A stretch of DNA of 57,912 nucleotides, taken from Acidimicrobiaceae bacterium. GTDB lineage: Bacteria > Actinomycetota > Acidimicrobiia > Acidimicrobiales > RAAP-2. The notes beneath the pieces are model-generated. The model was not told where the DNA came from, did no database searches, and worked only from the letters and a program-made list of their open reading frames with translations. The position numbers were made by a program, and so were the translations under genes. The number at the start of each line of letters is the position of its first letter. Positions within the stretch are counted from its first letter, which is position 1. The DNA lies in NCBI GenBank assembly GCA_003133325.1, contig PKXA01000083.1, positions 32,926-90,837 of the forward strand, read 5' to 3'. This document shows, piece after piece, positions 49,661 to 57,113 of the stretch.

Positions 49661-51319
49661 ATGAGCGCAACGACACTCCATCACCACCGGGCTGGGCGGG
49701 GATTCCGTGCCCTCAACCGGATTCTGCTGGTTGTGTTGGCGGTTTCCCTCGTCCAGATGGGCGTCCCTTCACCCACGGCCGGCGCGGCTGCCTTGGGCAA
49801 CGACTACCCAGCCAACCTGGCAAACGCGCCGAAGGACTCGGTGATCGATCCTTGGAAGTTCTATAACCGAGAGTGCACTTCGTTTGTCGCCTGGCGCCTC
49901 AATAACGCCAACGGTGTCGGGTTCAACGACTTCTATGAAGGACCGCAGTGGGGAAACGCCAGCAACTGGGGAGTGGCGGCACAGTCAGTCGGCATTGCGG
50001 TGGACAACACCCCGGCGATTGGATCGGTTGCCTGGAACGCAACGAACGGAGGCGCCGACGGGGGTGAGGGCCACGTGGCCTGGGTTGCCAATGTCGAGGC
50101 AAACGGCACGGTCGACATCGAGGAGTACAACGCCAGCATTGTTGGCGGGTACGACATCCGTTACGGATTGTCGACAGCATCGTTCAGCGGGTTCATCCAC
50201 GTGCGCGATCTGGTCGCCACCGATCCGTCGGGGAACCCTTCGGGAAACCTCGAACTTGCCACGCGTGCCGGTGGAAGTGTCGATGTGGTGGGATGGGCTG
50301 CCGACCCGAACGCCGGAAACAACCCTACGTCTGTGCAGTTGCTGGTGGATGGCACCCCGACCGGCCCCATAGGGACGGCAGCCATCCCACGCAGTGACGT
50401 TGGACCTCACGGCTTCGATTTCAAAGTCGGCATGGATGGCTTACCCCACCGGATTTGTGTGGTCGCCTACAACACCGGGGCGGGCACCGGCAACACGATC
50501 CTGCCCGGATGCACGGATATCCCGGGAGTTCCGACCACATCCCCGCCCCCCACTGTCACCGTTGGGACCTTGGGCGCTCCAGTGGTTGGGATGGCGGCAA
50601 CACCTGACGGCGGTGGTTACTGGTTGGCCGATTCGGCGGGCGGTGTGTCGCCGCACGGGGATGCCGTCTCCTTTGGTCTGATGGCCGGCCAAGCCCTCAA
50701 CTCTCCGATCGCCCATATTGTGGCCACACCCGATGGCAAGGGCTACTGGTTGGTGGCCGGTGACGGTGGGACGTTCGCCTTCGGAGACGCCGGCTTCTAC
50801 GGGTCGATGGGTGGGCAACGCCTCAATGCTCGTGTCGTCGACCTGGCACCGACCGAGGACGGCAAGGGCTACTGGTTGGTTGCCTCCGATGGGGGCATTT
50901 TCGCCTTCGGCGACGCCACCTTCTCAGGTTCGATGGGAGGAGCCCACCTGAACAAGCCGGTGGTGGGGATCGCCACCACCACCGACGGAGGTGGGTACTG
51001 GCTGGTGGCCACCGACGGCGGGATCTTCTCCTTCGGCAACGCCCACTTCGACGGCTCCACCGGGGCGATCGCCCTCAACAAGCCGGTAAATGGCTTGGCC
51101 CCGACTACAGATGGCGAGGGTTATTGGTTCGTGGCCTCCGACGGCGGGATCTTCGCCTTCGGGGACGCCGCCTTCCACGGCTCGACCGGAACCACTCCTC
51201 CGGCTACTCCCGTGGTGGGCATGGCCTCCAATCAGACCAGCTCTTCGCCGGGATACTGGCTGGTTGACGGAGCCGGTCAGGTGTTCGCCTACAACGCGCA
51301 CTACCTCGGGGGGGACTGA
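49661..51319 (+). CDS. Secreted CHAP-domain protein with six GYWLV repeats
   Basis: This 552-residue protein has a signal peptide (ALNRILLVVLAVSLVQMGVP), a CHAP amidase/peptidase domain and a middle beta domain. In the CHAP domain the catalytic cysteine is in NRECTSFVAW and the histidine in GGEGHVAWV. The C-terminus has six repeats of about 43 residues with the core GYWLVASDGGIFAFGDA.F.GS. The repeats are abundant in Acidimicrobiia surface proteins and may form a six-bladed propeller. CHAP domains cleave peptidoglycan cross-bridges. The ATG at 49661 is chosen by the signal peptide; ATG 49607 is possible. The 295 bases upstream hold the sigma factor promoter and nothing else recognised. Confidence 0.85.
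   Translation: MSATTLHHHRAGRGFRALNRILLVVLAVSLVQMGVPSPTAGAAALGNDYPANLANAPKDSVIDPWKFYNRECTSFVAWRLNNANGVGFNDFYEGPQWGNASNWGVAAQSVGIAVDNTPAIGSVAWNATNGGADGGEGHVAWVANVEANGTVDIEEYNASIVGGYDIRYGLSTASFSGFIHVRDLVATDPSGNPSGNLELATRAGGSVDVVGWAADPNAGNNPTSVQLLVDGTPTGPIGTAAIPRSDVGPHGFDFKVGMDGLPHRICVVAYNTGAGTGNTILPGCTDIPGVPTTSPPPTVTVGTLGAPVVGMAATPDGGGYWLADSAGGVSPHGDAVSFGLMAGQALNSPIAHIVATPDGKGYWLVAGDGGTFAFGDAGFYGSMGGQRLNARVVDLAPTEDGKGYWLVASDGGIFAFGDATFSGSMGGAHLNKPVVGIATTTDGGGYWLVATDGGIFSFGNAHFDGSTGAIALNKPVNGLAPTTDGEGYWFVASDGGIFAFGDAAFHGSTGTTPPATPVVGMASNQTSSSPGYWLVDGAGQVFAYNAHYLGGD
50575..51310 (+). repeat. Six tandem GYW(L/F)V propeller-like repeats
   Basis: Six consecutive units of about 125-135 bases encode GYWLA, GYWLV, GYWLV, GYWLV, GYWFV and GYWLV cores. 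Units 2-5 share DGG.FAFG.A.F.GS.G; units 1 and 6 are diverged edge copies. Confidence 0.9.
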
Positions 51320-51382
51320 GCGGATGCCGGACCGGCGTCGGACCGTGTGACAATCAATCCGTTCTGGCTCAAAGCGGGGTCG

Positions 51383-52252
51383 TCAGCCAAACACGCCGAG
51401 GGCCTCGAACTCCTCGCAGGTCGCCTCGTCGAGCTCAATCTGCGATGCGCCTAGGTTCTGCTCGAGGTGGGCGAGCGAAGCGGTCCCGGGGATCAACAGC
51501 ATGTTGGGCGAGCGATCAAGCAGCCAGGCCAATGCCAACTGCGCAACTGTCGTGCCGAGCCGCCCTGCGCCGGCCACGACCGCAGGAGCCTCGAGGACGT
51601 GGTTGTGATCACCGCCAAAGGCTGAACCAAGCGGGAAGTACGACACGAATGCGATCCCGTCCTCGCAGCAGGTATCGAGTACTGGCTGCGACGAACGGTC
51701 GATGATGTTGAAGGCGTTCTGTACGCAGACGATGTCGGTGGCCGCGCGGGCTACGGCGAACTGCTCCGGACTGACGTTGCTCACCCCGACACCCCCGATC
51801 AGGCCCTCGATGCGCATGTCGACCATGGCGGCCAGTTGGTCCTCCAATGCGACGTCGGATTCTTCGTGCACCCGCAAGTTCACGACGTCGACCCGGTCGA
51901 TGGCGAGAGTCCTGAGGTTGTCCTCGACGGCGGCCCGCAGCTCGGACGGCATCTGGGCCGGCAACCACTGTCCGCTCCCGTCGCGCCGGGCCCCCACCTT
52001 GCTCACCAAGGCCAACTCTGCAGGGTAGGGGTGCAATGCCTCGCGGATGAGCTCGTTGGCCACATCGGGCCCGTAGAACTGCGCCGTGTCGATGTGATTC
52101 ACACCGAGCTCGACGGCTCGGCGCAGCACCGCCAGTGCCTCGATGCGATCACGAGGAGGACCAAAGACCCCACGACCCGGCAGCTGCATGGCGCCAAAGC
52201 CCATGCGACGCACCATCTTTGGGCCAAGAAGGAACGTGTCGCCACTGGTCAT
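51383..52252 (-). CDS. Aldo/keto reductase
   Basis: This 289-residue TIM-barrel protein has the catalytic tetrad D55, Y60 (IDTAQFYG), K85 (VSKVG) and H129 (NLRVHEE), all intact. It reduces aldehydes or ketones with NADPH. The ATG at 52252 begins MTSGDTFLLG. It is convergent with the CHAP gene and codirectional with the thioesterase upstream. Substrate unknown; the sequence resembles general-stress and oxidoreductase-like AKRs. Confidence 0.9.
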   Translation of the reverse strand: MTSGDTFLLGPKMVRRMGFGAMQLPGRGVFGPPRDRIEALAVLRRAVELGVNHIDTAQFYGPDVANELIREALHPYPAELALVSKVGARRDGSGQWLPAQMPSELRAAVEDNLRTLAIDRVDVVNLRVHEESDVALEDQLAAMVDMRIEGLIGGVGVSNVSPEQFAVARAATDIVCVQNAFNIIDRSSQPVLDTCCEDGIAFVSYFPLGSAFGGDHNHVLEAPAVVAGAGRLGTTVAQLALAWLLDRSPNMLLIPGTASLAHLEQNLGASQIELDEATCEEFEALGVFG

Positions 52253-52298
52253 TTCGGAAGGCTACCGGGCAGGAGCTGATCGAATTCTGCCGGGAGCG

Positions 52299-52943
52299 CT
52301 ATGGCTGGTCGGGCAAGAGCTCTACAAAGAGCCCCTCGGCGTCAGCGATCAGCGTGCCTTCGTTGAGTAGCCGCGCACTGACCCAGCGCTTCCGGCCCTC
52401 GATCCGATCGACTGTGGCGTCGATTTGGAGGGTTACCCCAATCGGGGTGATCTTCCGGAAGTTGACCTTCAGATATGCCGTTCGGGCGACCCTCCGGCCC
52501 ATGGAGTTGGCCAGTCGGCCCAGTACCTCGTCGAAGAGCAACGGCAACGTTCCTCCGTGAGCAGCACCGTTCCCACCCAGGTGGAAGGGTCGGAACACGA
52601 CTCGACCCCGGATGTGACTGTCTGATTCTTCTTCCCAGACGAAGGGAACAAGTAGTGGGTTCCCCCGGCCTGGGAGATCGATCCGCATGCCCGCTGGCCG
52701 TTGCCACTCCGGAGCGGCCCAAGGTCCGAGGAGATCGATTGCTTTCTCGACCAGAGCGGACACGTCATCCCATAGGTTCTCGGGCGGGCTCGAACTGACC
52801 ACTTTGTCCTGCAGGGTGCGGAACAACTCTACGAATCGGGAGTAAGCCACCCCGCCGCGCTCGATGTCAATGGTGACGTTGGCGAACGGGTCGACGGTCG
52901 GTATGTCCGGTGGTCGACTCTCGGAGGAAGACTGGCTCGACAT
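52299..52943 (-). CDS. PaaI-like hot-dog thioesterase
   Basis: This 214-residue protein has a C-terminal hot-dog domain and the HGG motif of PaaI/THEM4 thioesterases (NGAAHGGTLPLLFDEVLG). It would hydrolyse acyl-CoA esters to free acids and CoA, possibly relieving CoA sequestration from the many CoA-dependent pathways nearby. The N-terminal 80 residues are an unrecognised helical extension. ATG 52943 is used; GTG 52973 is possible, and neither has a clear ribosome site. Confidence 0.85.
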   Translation of the reverse strand: MSSQSSSESRPPDIPTVDPFANVTIDIERGGVAYSRFVELFRTLQDKVVSSSPPENLWDDVSALVEKAIDLLGPWAAPEWQRPAGMRIDLPGRGNPLLVPFVWEEESDSHIRGRVVFRPFHLGGNGAAHGGTLPLLFDEVLGRLANSMGRRVARTAYLKVNFRKITPIGVTLQIDATVDRIEGRKRWVSARLLNEGTLIADAEGLFVELLPDQP

Positions 52944-53010
52944 GCTTGGGAACGTTACCGGAGGACGTCCCACGACCGGACCACGATCATGAGGCTCTTC
53001 GCAGGGGCAC

Positions 53011-53223
53011 TCATGCCTCTGAGACCGGCGGGATCACCGCCACCTCATCATCGTTCACATGAGCGTCCGGCTCCATCGCATCGCCGTTCAACCAGATGTT
53101 GGAAACGGCCACAACTCGGGAGAAAAGCTCCCCGAACCTCTCTTCGGCGGCGGCAATGATTGCTGACACGTTGTGTCCGGGCAGCGTTACCCACGACAGC
53201 CCCGCTACCTCTCCCGCCGGCAC
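53011..53223 (-). CDS. MoaD-like sulfur-carrier protein, probably non-functional
   Basis: This 70-residue product matches molybdopterin synthase small subunit MoaD: AGLSWVTLPGHNVSAIIAAAEERFGELF and DDEVAVIPPVS. Two features are wrong. It ends SEA, not the Gly-Gly needed for thiocarboxylation. The first usable start (GTG 53223) removes the first beta strand, which is still encoded in frame upstream (VVARLHLLV, from about 53247) but has no ATG, GTG or TTG start. It lies directly after MoaA. It may be a decayed gene or one using a rare start. Confidence 0.6.
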   Translation of the reverse strand: MPAGEVAGLSWVTLPGHNVSAIIAAAEERFGELFSRVVAVSNIWLNGDAMEPDAHVNDDEVAVIPPVSEA

Positions 53224-53246
53224 AAGAAGGTGAAGCCGCGCTACAA

Positions 53247-54323
53247 CTATCCGCCGGTTATGGACATGGATCGAGCCGGACGGAGGAAGTCCGGCTCATT
53301 GATCCCATGGCCGGGAAACTTTGCCCACACCGCCTCCCGGAGCAACAGGGAGAGGTCCGCGTCGGTGCCGTCATTGCGCAAGACGTCGCGCACGGTGTGC
53401 TCGTCGTCGGAGAACGGACAGTTCCGAAGTGCGCCGTCGGCAGTCAGTCGGAGTCGATTGCAGGTGCCACAAAATGGTTCCGTAACGGTTGAGATCAACC
53501 CAATTTCGCCGATTCCGTCGGCGAAACGAAAACGTTCGGCCGGTGCGGCATCGGTTGGCTCCGTGAGAGGCTCGAGGGGCCAGACGGCCGAAACGCGTTC
53601 AAAGACCTCTCGACCCGGAACCAGCTGATCCCGATCCCACGTTCCTTCGGCATCCAACGGCATGTACTCGATAAACCGCACGATCCGGCCGGTGGCACGG
53701 GCAAAGGAGGCAAAATCAAGAATCTCGTCGTCGTTCTGGTTGCGCTGGAGCACAACATTGACCTTCAGCGGGGTCAAGCCGGCCTCCTCGGCTGCGCGCG
53801 TCGCATCGAGGACAACGGCCAGATTGCCCCGCCGACGAATGGTGGCGAATCGTTCGGGCCGGAGCGAGTCGCAGCTCACATTGACCCGATGGAGACCGGC
53901 CGAGGCCAGCCTTTCAGCCACTTTCGCCAATTCGGTGCCGTTGGTAATCATCGCCAGGTCGTCGAACCCGATTTCGGACAACCGAGCGATGAGCGACGGC
54001 AACCCCTTGCGTACCAGCGGCTCGCCACCGGTGATGCGCAGAGCCGTGACACCGAGGGTCCGCGCCACCTGGGCCAACCGCGTGATCTCGTCAAACGTCA
54101 ACAGCTCCTTCGTCGGAAGAAACGCGAGTCCCTGTTCGGGCATCCAGTACATGCAGCGCAGATTGCAGCGATCGGTCACCGAAATGCGAAGGTCGTTGTG
54201 CACCCGGCCGTAGCGATCGACCAGACGTCCGTAGAGGGGCATGGTCTGCATCGTCGTGTAAGCACGGTCCGAAGGTCTTCGATCGGGCCTGACAGATAAG
54301 GCGACGGGTACCGGAGCCGTCAT
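53247..54323 (-). CDS. moaA: GTP 3',8-cyclase MoaA with a substituted cluster cysteine
   Basis: This 358-residue radical-SAM protein is of the molybdenum-cofactor pathway. The N-terminal CX3CX2C motif reads C53-NLR-C57-MY-W60: the third cysteine is tryptophan (TGG for TGC). The rest is well kept: RITGGEPLVRKG, VNVSCDSL, the C-terminal cluster cysteines in EPFCGTCNRLRLTADGALRNC, and the functional terminal Gly-Gly (SITGG). Without that cysteine the SAM-binding cluster should lose one iron ligand, so activity is doubtful. The ATG at 54323 overlaps the XdhC stop (ATGA). A sequencing error or a very recent mutation is possible. Confidence 0.87.
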   Translation of the reverse strand: MTAPVPVALSVRPDRRPSDRAYTTMQTMPLYGRLVDRYGRVHNDLRISVTDRCNLRCMYWMPEQGLAFLPTKELLTFDEITRLAQVARTLGVTALRITGGEPLVRKGLPSLIARLSEIGFDDLAMITNGTELAKVAERLASAGLHRVNVSCDSLRPERFATIRRRGNLAVVLDATRAAEEAGLTPLKVNVVLQRNQNDDEILDFASFARATGRIVRFIEYMPLDAEGTWDRDQLVPGREVFERVSAVWPLEPLTEPTDAAPAERFRFADGIGEIGLISTVTEPFCGTCNRLRLTADGALRNCPFSDDEHTVRDVLRNDGTDADLSLLLREAVWAKFPGHGINEPDFLRPARSMSITGG

Positions 54324-55144
54324 GACGCGGCCTGATGGATCGGCCCGGAGCCATCCCTGAGTGAAGGCGCTTTCATCCCAGCGCGTTGAGAGATGATCTC
54401 GGCGCAGATGGAAACCGCGGTTTCCTCCGGCGTGCGAGCGCCGATATCGATGCCGATGGGAGACATGACCTGTTGGATCTTCTCGGGGTCCATACCCTCG
54501 GCGCGCAGCCGCTGAATGCGACCCTCGTGTGTTGAGCGTGAGCCCATGGCGCCGAGGTACCCGACCTTGGTGTCCAATGCGGCAAGGAGCACCGGAACGT
54601 CGAACTTGTGGTCGTGGGTGAGCACGCAGATCGCGTCCAGGGGGCCCAATCGATCGGCCACCTTGGCCAGAAAGCGATGGGGCCAATCCACCACGACCTC
54701 GTCGGCTTCGGGGAAGCGAACAGCAGTGGCGAACGCGGGCCGGGCGTCGCACACCGTGACGTGGTAGCCGAGCACCTTGGCGATGCGCACCAGCGCGGCA
54801 GTGAAGTCGACTGCACCGAAGATCAGCATGCGGCGCGGAGCCGCAAACACCTCGATGAACGCCGTGATATCCGTGCGTCGTGCTTCACCGTGGGGGCCAT
54901 AATGACGAGCCACACTACGACCGACGTCGAGGGCCCCTCGTGCATCCCGGATGACGACGCGGTCGAGATCGGCCTCACCCATTGAGCCCATCGGTTCGGC
55001 ATCCGGACGCACGACGAGCTTGGCGCCGAGACGGGGAAGTACGTCTTCCGAACCCTCATGGGGCACAAGCTCGACCACGGTGACCAGAGCCACTGGTTTC
55101 TCTGCTCGCAAGCAGTCTCGGACGAGAGCGAATGGGCCATCCAT
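54320..55144 (-). CDS. XdhC-family molybdoenzyme maturation protein (Rossmann part)
   Basis: This 274-residue protein has an N-terminal CoxI/XdhC-like segment (PVALVTVVELVPHEGSEDVLPRLGAKLVV) and a Rossmann domain (RRMLIFGAVDFTAALVRIAKVLGYHVTVCDARPAF) ending in the XdhC_C core (GYLGAMGSRSTHEGRIQRL, SPIGIDIGARTPEETAVSICAEI). XdhC binds molybdenum cofactor and helps insert its sulfurated form into xanthine-dehydrogenase-type enzymes. It starts with TGATG on the stop of the preceding XdhC N-domain gene. Confidence 0.87.
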   Translation of the reverse strand: MDGPFALVRDCLRAEKPVALVTVVELVPHEGSEDVLPRLGAKLVVRPDAEPMGSMGEADLDRVVIRDARGALDVGRSVARHYGPHGEARRTDITAFIEVFAAPRRMLIFGAVDFTAALVRIAKVLGYHVTVCDARPAFATAVRFPEADEVVVDWPHRFLAKVADRLGPLDAICVLTHDHKFDVPVLLAALDTKVGYLGAMGSRSTHEGRIQRLRAEGMDPEKIQQVMSPIGIDIGARTPEETAVSICAEIISQRAGMKAPSLRDGSGPIHQAAS

Positions 55145-55455
55145 CAGTCGAGCGGCTCTACGAATATGCGGATGGTTCCCCCACAGGTGAGCCCAACCGA
55201 GAAGGCCTCGTCGTCGGAGTAGCCGAATGTGCAGAGCCGAGGTTCGCCGCATGCCAGCACTTCGAGTGCCTCGGCCACGACGGCACCTTCGACGCACCCG
55301 CCCGACACTGATCCGGCCACTTCACCGTCATCGTTCACCGCCATGGCCGCCCCCGGCTCACGTGGCCCCGAGCCGATCACCCCGACAACCCGCGCCAAGG
55401 CCACGCGGTGCCCGGCACTCTGCCAACGTTCGATGTCGTCGAGGACGTCCTTCAA
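55144..55455 (-). CDS. XdhC/CoxI N-terminal domain protein
   Basis: This 103-residue protein is the small XdhC_CoxI domain: VGVIGSGPREPGAAMAVNDDGEVAGSVSGGCVEGAV and LTCGGTIRIFVEP. It is usually fused to, or paired with, the Rossmann part, which follows here with a one-base overlap. TTG at 55455 is taken as start because GAGGGG lies five bases before it and the protein then begins MKDVLDDIERW like its relatives; GTG 55479 and TTG 55491 are alternatives. It serves the molybdoenzyme encoded from 57114. Confidence 0.83.
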   Translation of the reverse strand: MKDVLDDIERWQSAGHRVALARVVGVIGSGPREPGAAMAVNDDGEVAGSVSGGCVEGAVVAEALEVLACGEPRLCTFGYSDDEAFSVGLTCGGTIRIFVEPLD

Positions 55456-55666
55456 TGCTTCCCCTCTTCTCGCCGGCACCTCGCAGGACAAGGCCCGGTA
55501 GCAACACTAATCACGGCACGGCGATCACTTCGATCCCCCTATGCGCTTCCTTGGGTTGGCATTTGCATTGATGGAATGTGCGCAGGCTCACGGCGAGCGT
55601 GCGCCAACAGCAGTTGATGACCGGCTTCACCACCGGCCGCCAGTGGGATTCGTCCTTCGTGGTGGG

Positions 55667-56134
55667 TCAATGTGGCTGCCGTCCGGCGAGTAGTTCAAGA
55701 GCATGTCCGAGGACATCGACCACCGCTTCGAGTGACTCCACTGCGCCCTTCGGTGATCCCGGGACATTGAGCACAAGACACTGGCCGATCGTCCCGGCGA
55801 CGCCGCGGGACAGGCGTCCGAGAGGACTTGCTGCGCGCATGGCTTCGGCCAGGCCAGGAGCCTCGCGCTCGATCACCGAGTGGGTTGCCTCCGGCGTGAG
55901 GTCGGTGGGGGAGAAGCCAGTGCCGCCAGTGGTCACCACCAGACCCGCGAACACCCTCGATAACTCGAGGAGTGCTGCAGCCACCGGAGCCACGCCGTCG
56001 GGAACGACCCGCCGTTCGACCACATGAAAGCCGTGGTTGGTCAAAGCATCGGCAAGTTCCCCCCCCGAACGATCTTCCCGAGTGCCCAGACTGACCGAGT
56101 CCGAGACGGTGAGAACCTTGGCATCGAGGGACAC
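55667..56134 (-). CDS. MoaB/MogA-family molybdopterin adenylyltransferase
   Basis: This 155-residue protein has the MoCF-binding fold: VLTVSDSVSLGTREDRSGG, LVVTTGGTGFSPTDLTPEAT and LNVPGSPKGAVESL. It adenylates molybdopterin before metal insertion. The GTG at 56134 has no clear ribosome site. It lies upstream of the XdhC genes with a 211-base gap and is on the same strand, so it may or may not share their transcript. Confidence 0.9.
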   Translation of the reverse strand: MSLDAKVLTVSDSVSLGTREDRSGGELADALTNHGFHVVERRVVPDGVAPVAAALLELSRVFAGLVVTTGGTGFSPTDLTPEATHSVIEREAPGLAEAMRAASPLGRLSRGVAGTIGQCLVLNVPGSPKGAVESLEAVVDVLGHALELLAGRQPH

Positions 56135-56198
56135 ACCGGTGACGTTACCGCGAGGACCAAAGGCTCCACCGCGGGACCGACGAAGATGGCGCGAGGTG

Positions 56199-56211
56199 CG
56201 ATAATGCGGTG
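56199..56211 (+). promoter_or_regulatory. Possible leaderless promoter (-10) of the PPOX gene
   Basis: GATAAT at 56199-56204 lies seven bases before the ATG at 56212, the spacing of leaderless actinobacterial transcripts. No -35 is evident. Confidence 0.35.
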
Positions 56212-56769
56212 ATGGGCAGTAGGTACGAGGTCATTGACGAGAGCCTGTCCGAGTGGCTGGTGGCGCAGCCGGTCTTCTTCGTCTCCACTGCTCCCCTCGA
56301 CGCCGACGGCTTGGTGAACTGTTCGCCCAAGGGCAATCGGGACGAGTTCGCCGTCCTGGGTCAACGGAGAGTGGCATACCTCGACCAGACCGGGAGCGGC
56401 GTCGAAACCATCGCCCACCTGCAGGAGAATGGCCGGATCGTCATCATATTCTGTGCCTTCGCCGGACCACCGCGGATCGTGCGTCTGCATGGGATGGGTC
56501 GAGTGGTCCTCACCGATGACCCGGGCTTCCCCGACCTGGCGGTTCGGTTCCCCGGTGCGGCCGGTGTGGGCGTGCGCTCCATCATCGTCATCGAAGTGAA
56601 CCGAATCGCCGACTCATGTGGCTACGGCGTCCCCTTCATGTCGTTCGAGGGACACCGTCCGACGATGGACCAGTGGTCGACCCGAAAAGGACCAGAAGCC
56701 ATCAGGACCTACTGGTCCGAGAAGAACGCCGTCAGTATCGATGGCATCGAGGGCCTCACCCTGAACTAG
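56212..56769 (+). CDS. Pyridoxamine 5'-phosphate oxidase family protein
   Basis: This 185-residue protein has the split-barrel flavin fold: FFVSTAPLDADGLVNCSPKGNRDEFAVLG, IAHLQENGRIVIIFCAF and ADSCGYGVPFMSFEG. This branch is distinct from vitamin B6 PdxH and usually has unknown flavin- or heme-related functions. ATG 56212 is used; GTG 56209 is next to it. It is intact, in contrast to the PPOX fragment at 26805. It is divergent from MoaB. Confidence 0.82.
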   Translation: MGSRYEVIDESLSEWLVAQPVFFVSTAPLDADGLVNCSPKGNRDEFAVLGQRRVAYLDQTGSGVETIAHLQENGRIVIIFCAFAGPPRIVRLHGMGRVVLTDDPGFPDLAVRFPGAAGVGVRSIIVIEVNRIADSCGYGVPFMSFEGHRPTMDQWSTRKGPEAIRTYWSEKNAVSIDGIEGLTLN

Positions 56770-57113
56770 GCGTCCACCAGAACGGGTCGATTCCATCTGC
56801 TGATCCTCGGGTTGCGGCCAAACAGTCCTTGACCCTGGACTCCATTCGCGGCTCGTCAATGACATCGAACCTGGTCAGAAGCATCTACGCATTCCTCGGC
56901 ATGGGACGAGGTTTCAGTTGCCCGACAAGAGCACGAACGGGCCGGGCTGATGCTTGATCGCAGAATTCACCCATCGGTCAGTTCCCGCCTAAGCTGTGAA
57001 TCTGTTGGTCGGTGGCCAATTTGATCCCAACCCGGCAGAGTCCTGACCTTCACTGAACAATCGTCGGGCTCCAACCAGAAGGTGCCGCCGATCACTCATG
57101 GGGAGGACCATCG
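56770..57113. other. Intergenic region before the molybdoenzyme gene
   Basis: No gene, RNA or repeat is recognised in these 344 bases. The last 15 contain the GGGGAGG ribosome site of the next gene. The promoter of that gene probably lies here but no clear hexamers can be assigned. Confidence 0.4.

Noticed and set aside
51323-51339. GATGCCGG-a-CCGGCGTC hairpin after the CHAP gene
   Set aside because: The one-base loop cannot form without opening pairs, and there is no T-run, so it was not listed as a terminator.
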